Positions 23,468-32,800 of a stretch of 64,000 nt of DNA are shown piece after piece. The notes under the pieces are model-generated. The model made no database searches. It worked only from the letters and a program-made list of their open reading frames with translations, and was not told the DNA's origin. The number at the start of each line of letters is the position of its first letter. Positions within the stretch are counted from its first letter, which is position 1. The position numbers and the translations under genes were made by a program. Origin of the DNA: Nemertoderma westbladi (lineage: Eukaryota > Xenacoelomorpha > Nemertodermatida > Nemertodermatidae); assembly GCA_032718475.1 (NCBI GenBank), contig JAUCBJ010008976.1, positions 1-64,000 of the forward strand. Reading direction: 5' to 3'.

Positions 23468-23755
23468 ATAACAGATATTGCTTCTTATTGCACGTAGGCA
23501 ATAAAAGGGCAAAAGTACCGGTCGACCGGTAACTAGTAGGCCTAACTACCTAACCACCCGAACCGGTACTTACTGCAGTACAGGTACTAGTATTATTTTG
23601 ATTGTGATATTGTATACCGGTAGGCTGTTTAAGAGATTAGGGACTGTACACCCCTTGTTTCTTTTGGAGCTTACTTATTTCTGTCAGTTTTATTTACTTG
23701 TAGGTTAATATTGAGCAGAAGACGTGTAAGCCTGCCCAGATTATACAGATAATTT

Positions 23756-24335
23756 GTAGGCTGGACTGTTGTCTGACTGTTGTTGAGTCTGAGGAGATTG
23801 TAGTGTGTGTAGAGCGTATGTCCGAAAAAGTACTAGTTAGGAAAGTAGGGGCTTCCAGTGCTGTGAGGTAAATCCCCTCGAAAGAATAAGTCGTACTACT
23901 CGGTTAGAACGCATACTAACTAACCATTTCGGAGTCTGCATATACTGTAGTTTGTTTAGGCTTGATAGTAGTCTGCCAGCGTTTGGTCTGTATTTTGTAT
24001 GTGTAGTCTGTACGGGTAGCGTAATATTTCTTATTTAGATAATTTGTAGGCTGGATTGTTGTCTGGCTATTGTTAGGTCGGAAGAGATTGCGGTGTGTGT
24101 AGAGTGTATGTCCGATAAAGTACCAGTTAGGAACGTAGGGGCTTCCAGTGCTGTGAGGTCAATCCCCCTGAAAGAATAAGTCGTACTACTCGGTTAGAAC
24201 GCATACTAACTAACCATTTCGGAGTCTGCATATACCGTAGTTTGTTTAGGCTTGATAGTAGTCTGTCAGCATTTGGTCTGCATTTTGTTTGAGTAGTCTG
24301 TACGCATAGCGTAATATTTATTATTCAGAGTTTAT
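23756..24335 (+). repeat. Two-copy tandem repeat, period 290 bp
   Basis: For example GGAGTCTGCA occurs at 23931 and 24221 within long matching blocks that include AATAAGTCGTACTACTCGGT. The counterpart in L has a period of 287 bp. Confidence 0.85.
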
Positions 24336-25272
24336 GCGATTATTCGCAACATTCATATCCCCAAGTTTATTCCTACAGTAATTGTGCTTGTTATATATAC
24401 CGTTATAGTTAAATTAACCTCGGTACTACATCAGGGCTGCTTGGCGTAGGTAAAGACTGGTGATTTTGTGCCCCGGTCACTCCAGCAGATGCCGTGGTTC
24501 TTTTAGCTGTACAAGTATTTCTAACTGCTAGTTATTTGTTGTATAAGTACTTGTACCTAATTTAGGGTTTAGTGTACAGTGCTTTCCGAAGGTAATTAGT
24601 GTGTAGGCAGTATATTTGTGTTGTAAAGTGGTTAATAGGCACGTTGGTTCTGGTAGACCACGGTAATTAACTTCTAGGTAGGAACACTCCGTGATACATA
24701 ATGTAGTACTTATAGCGATACGGCTATAAGTCGTCAGACGGTGGTATTTTTCCTATCTGGACAACGCAGTATATTTACTACTACTTGGTTATTTTCAAAT
24801 ACCATAGTATCCTGTCTGTTTGTAATAACCAGATATTCTAACCCTTTGTTAGGCTGGTTTGTAGACTTCTTGTAAAATTACCCTAAAAATTCGTACGTGT
24901 AATTTTTGTGTTTATTTAGAGATTGTAATCTCACCCCGAATTGTACGTAATTTGTAGTATTAAGTAACTTAGGTAAATTAGAATTATTTGTTTAGTGTCC
25001 AACAAGTAGCACTTCACTGAGAGCGTACAGCTTCTGTGCAGTGACTCCTTCCTAGAAATAATAACATTTATTTCAAATATTGACAAAACCCATTATACGG
25101 GTATATATATATTATAAATCAACTCAAATGATTTATAAATAGTAGGCCTGTCTTACAACAATTAGGTCTTAATGTCAGTTGGACTACTGCTTAAATAACG
25201 GTAATCAAGTAAAGTAAAGTAACCAAGTAACCCCTAAAATTCAGAAATTCAATTATTCTAAAATAATTGACA

Positions 25273-25516
25273 TACCGGTATTTACAATAGTCTTATTATA
25301 TTTATTTCTATAAATTTAGGCCGAAATTATACCGGTATTCTGTAATTAATTCTAGTCCATAATTATACTTATATATACTGTAAGTGTAAGCTGTATACCG
25401 GTATTCACGATAGGCTTATTATATATTTATATATTTGCGCTGAAATTATATACCGGTATTCTGTGACAAATCTAGTCTGTAATAGTACTTATATATATAC
25501 TATAAGCATACCGGTA
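25273..25516 (+). repeat. Regularly spaced TACCGGTA palindromes
   Basis: The octamer occurs at 25273, 25330, 25396, 25451 and 25509, spacings 57, 66, 55 and 58 bp, inside a degenerate repeat just upstream of gag. L has a matching cluster at about 1527-1815. Confidence 0.8.
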
Positions 25517-25848
25517 TTCTAATATATTGTATATATATCACGTTACATAGAGTGACGATATCGGTAATTAATTACTAGGCTAACGGTGATACTGAATTAC
25601 TAGATTTGCTTTAACTGTAACATAGCAGTAGTCATTCAACTGTACAAACAAACATGTCTGACACAAAGCAAAACCTGTCAGACAGTCTACTAGATACAAC
25701 CATCTGTGACCCAGACAGGAGTGTAGAACGTGTGAGACCGAAGTTCAATTCACCTCCTACTGTAAGAAAGATCATTCCCCCAGTAGTAATATCAGATCCT
25801 AGGCTAGTCCAACATCGTAGGTCTATCATAGGCACTCGAGCCCAGGTC

Positions 25849-25859
25849 AAGCGGGACCA
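25849..25859 (+). repeat. Target-site duplication of RTE-like copy, left
   Basis: AAGCGGGACCA here is repeated at 29128-29138. It is gag coding sequence of E1. Confidence 0.9.
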
Positions 25860-28800
25860 CTACTACTACTAGGATCGGCATGCTGCATTGCAGCTGCATT
25901 TTTAAGAATGCTGTGCCGGCTTGTCAACAAAATTGCACCGCCACAACTCCCTATCACCCATGACATTTGCTAGATCATCCGCATCTTTAAGGCCAGTGTC
26001 CTTTAAGATGCGTCTCAAGAAAGTCATGGGCTGTCCACCATGCTTATTCACTCCATGAGGCTGCCAAAGTACAAGATTATGCACTGGCTGGTCCTCACGG
26101 CGAAAGCAATGTCCTGCAAAGCGGAGGCGATTTTGTTCTAGTGTCAAGCTTGGGGGAACCAATGAGACACCTCCAATGTTATATAGTGTCTGGTTGGAGA
26201 TGTGTGCATTGTACTTGACACAATGAACCCGGCGTAGCATTCTTGTGAATGTGCCATCCAGAGATTTGGTGTCCTCAGCAGTTAGAGCCCAGCATGGACT
26301 CCCGTAGAGGAGTACTGGAACTACTGCTGCTCTAAATAATCGGACCTTAAGTTTCCGATTAATTCTCGGTGACTTCCAAATCCTGGAAAGCCTATTCAAG
26401 GCTGCCCATGCCTTTCCCTTACGTATTCGAAGGTCCTCACCTGACTTCCGGATCCATGATCCCAGGTAACAGAAGTCGTCGACATGCTCAAGCATACCAT
26501 CCTTTGAGCTTATGCTCATCCGATCACAGACTTGCTGAGGACTTTCAAAGTTAACTGTCAGAATTTTGGTCTTTCTGGAGTTAATAAAAAGACCAACACT
26601 AGAAGCAGCATGTTCTAATGAGCTGAGGAGCCGTTGGGCTCCCTCTAATGATTCTGAGAGTACTCCTAAGTCATCAGCAAAGTCTAGATCAGTTAGGTAC
26701 TTGGCAGGATTTCCTCGACTTCTGGAGCCAGTAGGTGGAGTTATCATCACCCCATCATCATTATGATGATCTAAGGACATGCGTAGAACATAGTCAACCA
26801 CAATAATGAATAAGAATGGTGCAAGTGTGTCTCCTTGGAGGACGCCCCATAACACTTCAAATGGTTCTGTGTCACCGTCAACAGTAGACACAAATGTTGT
26901 CGAACCATCGTATACTGATCTGATTGCTGCAATAATTTCATCAGGAATCCCATATAATGAAAGTATGCTGAACATACGTGAGCGAGAGACTGAATCAAAG
27001 GCCTTGAAGAAGTCAACAAAGATAACAGCCAGATGCCTGTCTTTCTTTTTTGATAATTCTTCAATTATCCTTCTAAGTGCCAAAATGGGCTCCATGGTCC
27101 CACGACCTTTACGGAACCCATTCTGATTTCCACGGAGCAGTCTCTCAATGGGATCCCTGATGCGATTTAATAGAATCCTATTGTATAGCTTTGCAGCAAT
27201 CGAGATCAATGAGATTCCCCGAAAAGAACCATAGAGTGTTAGGTTGCCCTTCTTGGGAACTGGCACCAACTTATTTGTTTTCATTTCTTGGGGGACTCTT
27301 GTTGTACGGTACATGTCTACTATGATGGGATAGATGAGCTTTAAACACTCAGGTATTTTAAAGACCTCAGGGGGAACACCATCTACTCCACTGGCACGAT
27401 TGGTCTTAATGCTCTTTGCAGCAGCCTTCACTTCTGCAAAGGAGATATCGCCAATGGGAATATCTGGGAGTACAGACTCAGACACCTTTACTTCTATAAA
27501 GTTATCAGGCAATACCCTGTCATTATTGAGGAGCTTTTCAAAGTGGGCTTTCCAACCATTGAGGCGATCGGCTGGTGATTCAGCCTTAACCTTGGTGGTT
27601 GGTTGGCTTTTCCGCCCAGTAAGCAGATTGATCGATTTCCATGCCTGGGATGATTGCCTGCTGTCGTCAGCATCATTGATGGCATCAACCTGTTGGTTTA
27701 TTAGCTCCTGTAGATTAACAGAGTACTGCCTGTTCAGGGACCTAGATGCAGCCTTAACTGCATTCTTGGCCGCTGTAGTCTGTTTGAGTCGGGACTCTTT
27801 CTGCGCCTTATGAAGGTCATTTCGGCACTTTTGAATTTTGTTGTCAGTCCAGGGGGCCCTTTTCCTGTTTCGAGGGTATACAGGAACTGTTTCTGCAGCT
27901 GCTAACTTAACTGCTTCTGTAAAGGCAGTATAGCCCTCACAGTGATCTGCCGCCTCAGAGGCAAGAGCCTCATACCTGTTGCTCAGCTGTAGTGTGAAGC
28001 TGGATCTCACACTTGGCTGTTGCAACAGAGAGGACCAGTCATGCCGCGGCAAGGCAGATTTCGTTGTTCTGCTAGCACGCAGACTAAGTCTTACCTTGGC
28101 CACAATAAGGCGGTGATCACTGGAGAAGGGTCGGAGTGTAAATGCATTACAGTCTTGTATAGAGCTCCTGTATTTCCTACGAAACAGAATATGGTCTATC
28201 TGGGACTTGTGACCACTGGGTCCACTATGAGTCCATAGCTTTCCAGTTCGCTTCTTGAACTGGGTTCCAGCCGAAAACAATCCATTTCCAGAGATAAAAT
28301 CCTGAAGATGGACAGAATTTCGGTTAACACTATTGCTATAGACCCAGGGCGATGTAGGTGATTGATGCAGACTTGCATTAAAGTCTCCCAGGAATGTTAA
28401 GAATGCATGCTGATCCACTCCATCAGTAGCTGCTTGTAGATTGTGGTAGAAATTTTCCACCTCCTCTACAGGGGCAACACTAGTTGGAGAGTAGCACACA
28501 ATCAGAACCACCTTAGGAAACTTCTTAGCCAGTCTTCCAGAACATGAGAAGTGGCAACGGATGATGCGGTTAGAGATTTGGTCTATTTTGTCCAATGCTG
28601 CATGTGCAGTTGGATTCATCAATAGACCAATTCCACCATTGCCGCTATCATCTGCTGACGCGAGGGCGAGTCGCCAACCGCCCCCCATGTCCTTAATCAG
28701 AACCTCATCAGTCTGTCCAGTCTGCATTCGGTGCTCTTGAACACCCACTGCGCTAAGAGAAAGCTTATCTGCCAAGGCAGTCAGCTCACCTTGTCGCATT

Positions 28801-29127
28801 GGGGACCCGAGTGTTAGGGTGTTTACTGAGGCTAGTCTAGTGACTTGCCTCAGATTCACCAATGGCTTTGTTGGTCGGGGTGGAACATGAGAGTAGCCTC
28901 CAACTCCAGAATCCCTCTCCCCATCACAATCTGGCCTCCCTGGTGACCCAGGGTTTGGGCCAGAAAGGTCATCAGGAAAGGGACTCAAAGAATTGTTGAC
29001 TGCTCTCTCTCCAGTAGGGGGTGAGACAGGCAGCCGGTCAGGAGTTAACTGACGCCTGTGAGGCCGATTGTGTCCGGTAATTCCACTGGCCTCTAGTGGC
29101 CGGACCTCCGCATTGCTAATGTAATGT
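25860..29127 (-). mobile_element. Intact RTE-like non-LTR retrotransposon (copy C)
   Basis: 3268 bp on the minus strand, flanked by the 11-bp duplication AAGCGGGACCA. The 3' end is a TAG-type trinucleotide tail (CTACTACTACTAG on the plus strand at 25860). The short 5' UTR ends at 29127. A single long ORF with a trinucleotide tail and no separate ORF1 fits the RTE group. It is the youngest layer of the nest. Confidence 0.9.
25902..28988 (-). CDS. RTE-like endonuclease-reverse transcriptase, 1028 aa
   Basis: Open from 28988 to the stop at 25902. The APE-type endonuclease occupies about residues 50-300, with VGVQEHRM, LTFLGDFNA (about 200), SQIDHILF (about 262) and SSDHR (about 289). The RT occupies about residues 530-830, with VPVPKKGNLTLYGSFRG, FVDFFKAFDSVSR, GVLQGDTLAPFLF and the active-site DLDFADDLGVL. 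A C-terminal tail has RLRFAGHCFRRED. Catalytic Asp residues look intact. Predicted to nick target DNA and copy its own RNA there. Length and order fit the RTE clade; the exact clade needs a tree. Confidence 0.9.
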   Translation of the reverse strand: MSPFPDDLSGPNPGSPGRPDCDGERDSGVGGYSHVPPRPTKPLVNLRQVTRLASVNTLTLGSPMRQGELTALADKLSLSAVGVQEHRMQTGQTDEVLIKDMGGGWRLALASADDSGNGGIGLLMNPTAHAALDKIDQISNRIIRCHFSCSGRLAKKFPKVVLIVCYSPTSVAPVEEVENFYHNLQAATDGVDQHAFLTFLGDFNASLHQSPTSPWVYSNSVNRNSVHLQDFISGNGLFSAGTQFKKRTGKLWTHSGPSGHKSQIDHILFRRKYRSSIQDCNAFTLRPFSSDHRLIVAKVRLSLRASRTTKSALPRHDWSSLLQQPSVRSSFTLQLSNRYEALASEAADHCEGYTAFTEAVKLAAAETVPVYPRNRKRAPWTDNKIQKCRNDLHKAQKESRLKQTTAAKNAVKAASRSLNRQYSVNLQELINQQVDAINDADDSRQSSQAWKSINLLTGRKSQPTTKVKAESPADRLNGWKAHFEKLLNNDRVLPDNFIEVKVSESVLPDIPIGDISFAEVKAAAKSIKTNRASGVDGVPPEVFKIPECLKLIYPIIVDMYRTTRVPQEMKTNKLVPVPKKGNLTLYGSFRGISLISIAAKLYNRILLNRIRDPIERLLRGNQNGFRKGRGTMEPILALRRIIEELSKKKDRHLAVIFVDFFKAFDSVSRSRMFSILSLYGIPDEIIAAIRSVYDGSTTFVSTVDGDTEPFEVLWGVLQGDTLAPFLFIIVVDYVLRMSLDHHNDDGVMITPPTGSRSRGNPAKYLTDLDFADDLGVLSESLEGAQRLLSSLEHAASSVGLFINSRKTKILTVNFESPQQVCDRMSISSKDGMLEHVDDFCYLGSWIRKSGEDLRIRKGKAWAALNRLSRIWKSPRINRKLKVRLFRAAVVPVLLYGSPCWALTAEDTKSLDGTFTRMLRRVHCVKYNAHISNQTLYNIGGVSLVPPSLTLEQNRLRFAGHCFRREDQPVHNLVLWQPHGVNKHGGQPMTFLRRILKDTGLKDADDLANVMGDRELWRCNFVDKPAQHS

Positions 29128-29138
29128 AAGCGGGACCA
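29128..29138 (+). repeat. Target-site duplication of RTE-like copy, right
   Basis: Second copy of AAGCGGGACCA; E1 gag continues from here. Confidence 0.9.
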
Positions 29139-29805
29139 AGAAGCAGTGGAACAGCAGCAACACTCGAGCCGAGAACTTATTTCTCAGCGTACCGACAGCT
29201 CCAGTGGTGCGGATACTGTAGAGCTGACACCCGAGCGCGGAGCTAAGATGGCAGATGCGGTTTATTCGGATCCCCTTCTCATCCTTCCTGCAGCCGTACT
29301 CGCTAGGGTATTGATTGCGGTGGAGGAACACCAGATTGATTGGGCGAGAAGTAAGCGATCGACCAAGGATAGTTATGCGGGATACACAAGGGAAGAACTG
29401 AAGTCTATTGTCGAGTCGCAATGGAACTTCCCCGGACCCGGACTCCCGTTTGACTTATCGGAAGCTGCCTGGGAAGACATATCTCTATTCCTGGGAAGAT
29501 GGGAGTGACAAAAGAAACCAGCGATCCAGCTGTGTGGAAGAGGTCAGCAGCAGGATACGTATAGGGATTCTTCAGCTCTATGGAGCGATTAAAGGAACAA
29601 CTGTTTCGAGAGCAGGGAGAGCTGCTTTATCAAGTTAGAGAAAGAATTCTACGAATCAGGCTAATCTTATCGGCCTTTGAGGAGGCTTCTAAAAGAAGAC
29701 AAGACACGTCGTTGCAAGTTGCCGTAAAGACTTGGTTTCAGCGGGTGAGTCTCCAAGTTCAAGGAACAGCCCAGTGGAAATCTCAGCTGGCTGAGCGCTC
29801 AACTC

Positions 29806-32800
29806 ATGGAGAATCAACAGACGCTACATTTTACCCAAGTGGAAAGTGAAGCGACGGCAGAGAAACCGCATAAGAGGGATGCTATTGACATCTATCTGTC
29901 GGACTATCAACGTTTTGTAGGAGATGAAGAGGTGAGGAGAAGGCTAGATGGACTTAGCCCTAATAGTGAAGGAGCCAAGCTTGTGTTGGACGCAATAGAT
30001 GCGGATATGATAGCTGCGAACCAAGCTAAATTTGATGAACGCCTCCGCATCGCTAGAGTCCAAGAAGAACAAGTAAAGAAAAAACGTATAGAAGACAGAA
30101 AGACAGCGGCAGCGGCAGAAGTTGAAAGAAAAGCGGCAGCGGCAGCGGCAGCGGCAGAGGCAGAAGCGGAAAGAAAGGCGGTAGAAGTGGAAAGAAAGGC
30201 GGTAGAAGTGGAAAGAAAGGCGGTAGAAGTGGAAAGAAAGGCGGTAGAAGTGGAAAGAAAGGCGGTAGAAGTGGAAAGAAAAGCGACAGTGGCAGCGGCA
30301 GAAGCGGAAAGAAAGATAGCAATGGCAGAAGCAGAACGAAGGGCATCTGAAGAGACCACCCAACTAGAGTTGGAAAATATTCAAGAGAATCAAGACTGCA
30401 TAAATAAACAGTTAACAGCTAGTAATATGCAGTTGATGAATCGATCTACTCCCAAAAGACAGGGATATACATCATCTGATGAAGGCGATAGATCTCGTCT
30501 AAGCAGACGTAGAAGAATGTCCCACCGTCAGAAATTGCCTGATTTGCCCCCAGCTGTTAGAAGGCAACTAACTAACACAGGCTTAGGTAGTACAGAACCC
30601 ACAGACCAAATAATTAAAATAGAAAGACTCCCTACTATAGTAGATGAGCCTGAAATAATTAGGCCTGTTCTTGAAATCACCCCTTCGGTGATAGAGACAC
30701 CTGTGCTCCCAGAACCTACCTCTAAATTCCCTTTGCACAGTACTAAACTACCTGTGCCCCACAAAACAACCCCTGAGACAGTTCCTGCCCTGGACTCCGA
30801 GCGAAATATCAATGATTTATCGCCCGTTGTCTCTCGTCTACCCGCTACTACGTTGGCGGATCCCGCTTCGGCGGTTGAGTGGGTGGATGAGGGGCGGCGG
30901 GGGATGAATCTCCTGCTCGGGCAGATGCAGGAGACTGTTCATCAGTTTAAAGGAACAGTAAGGGAAAGTAGGTTAGAGTTGCAAGAAGTGCAGCAGAGTA
31001 TCACATTAGAACGCGATAAATTAGTAAATACACAAAAGGGTATACCACCACCCCCTGTAACAATGTGTCAACCTGTTAGGTCTGAAGTATTTCATGCGCA
31101 AGGTGTGGAGCCTACATGCATCTATACTGCTAGTGAAGTGGAAACTCCTATAGTAAACCCTATTAAGGGTAATTATAAACCTGTTGACAATGATATTCCA
31201 TATAGACCTGATCATAATCCGAGAAATTTATATATCGATAACTCGATATTAAATAACACGATGGCCCAAGAAAGTTTTACGCGTCAAATGGCTAGAACCG
31301 AAGCCCGTCAAGCGGTAAAGGTGGGAGAGATCGTCAAGTTCAATGGAGATGAGATGAAATGGTTACCTTTTAATGAATATTACAAAGATAACATACAGAA
31401 CTCTGTGTTATCTAACGGAGAGAAACTTAGATTCCTCATCGAGTGCTTGGAAGGATCTCCCAAGTTAATGGCGTTAAAGTTTATTGGACATCCAGATGGA
31501 TTAAGACAAGTTTGGGATACACTAAACACCAGGTATGGTAATAGGAATAACATAGCTAGGTATTTGTATGCAAAATTGGTAGCGCCCCGAAAGTTCATTA
31601 GCAGCGGGATTATAGAGTTTTCCGATGAGATTCAGGAGATCTGTAGACAATTAGATTGGCTAGGTAAGTCTCATGAATACCAGAATTCTATGGTTGTAGG
31701 AGCCTTAGCATCTAATTTGCCCAAGGGCGGAGTAGGTACACGCTGGGACAAGACAGTGTTATATATGATGGAACAACAACGAAGAGATCCTACCATGGCT
31801 GATCTCATGTCATTCTTAGATGGAGAGGTAAAATTACAGCTCCTAAAGCAGTCCAGAGAGAAGACACCGGAAAATAAGGTAAGTGAGAAACCCGTTTCTA
31901 GGAGAAAGGTAATACCAGTGTGTTATACAGACGACGGCGAAAGCCAGGCTTCTCAAGAGGAAGATAGCGGGAAAGACACTGAAAGATCTTACTATGACAA
32001 CACAGCGCCTAAGGACGTAAGTAAATTCAAGTCTCGAACCAATGACAGGAGAGAACAGGTAAGAAAAACTCCTCCTACGTCTCCTAAGAGAATTCATGTA
32101 AGAAAGCCCGAGGAAAGAACGAGTGTGCACAACGTTACCCAAAGTAAGGTAAGTAACATCAAACCAAAATGTGTGCTGTGTGACGGGCCCCACCGTTTAA
32201 GTGCGTGTGATGAATTCCTGAGGAAATCACTAAAGGACAGACGTGAAGTCATGTGGGATAAGCGGTTGTGTTATAATTGCCTCAGACGAGGACACCAACG
32301 GCGAACCTGTTACTCCGACGCAAGGTGTGCAAAGTGCGGCGCAAAACATCATATCTTGTTGCACACTGAATTCGATCGAAACAGCCCGAGTCAGGTAAGT
32401 GAGTCCGAACTACATGTCCAATTCAGTGATGTGAACGACACTGACCAAAGTTCTGAGATGGAAGGATTCTATACGGACGAATTCTCCGATGAAAACGAAT
32501 CCTGTTACCTGATAAATACCGCAGTGTATCGAGCACTTACGTGTGAAGAGGACACCGACAGCGAGCTCCTCCTAACTACTTCTGACCGACAACCATCTTG
32601 GAAAGCACCAACTTCCAATGTAGGAATCCGAGAATTTCCTGTAGTACAGTTGAGGGTCCACAGACCTAAAAGGAGTTATATAGTGAACGCCCTCCTTGAC
32701 TCCGGTAGCACAGGAACATTCATCGACAAAGAACTAGCCGAAGACATCTTTGCTGGACAACCCAAGTCCCGAACTAAGTTAAACATGTCAGGAATTATGC

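Larger units (their letters stand above)
23468..25653 (+). other. Untranslated leader of E1
   Basis: About 2.2 kb without a gene, homologous to the leader of L. It contains the two-copy repeat with a 290-bp period (around 23756-24335) and the spaced TACCGGTA palindromes near its end. The primer-binding site was not recognised. Confidence 0.75.
25654..29849 (+). pseudogene. gag: E1 Gag N-terminal part, split by RTE-like insertion and frameshifted
   Basis: The open frame from ATG 25654 (MSDTKQNLSD) is cut at codon 69 by the insertion 25860-29127 and resumes in frame at 29139. Near 29480 a small insertion plus shift leads to a stop at 29506-29508. A TAG lies at about 29563. The segment 29580-29849 continues the Gag homology (LRIRLILSAFEEAS) and ends in a stop shortly after the main frame has begun at 29806. 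Copy L shows that the ancestral frame was continuous. Confidence 0.8.
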
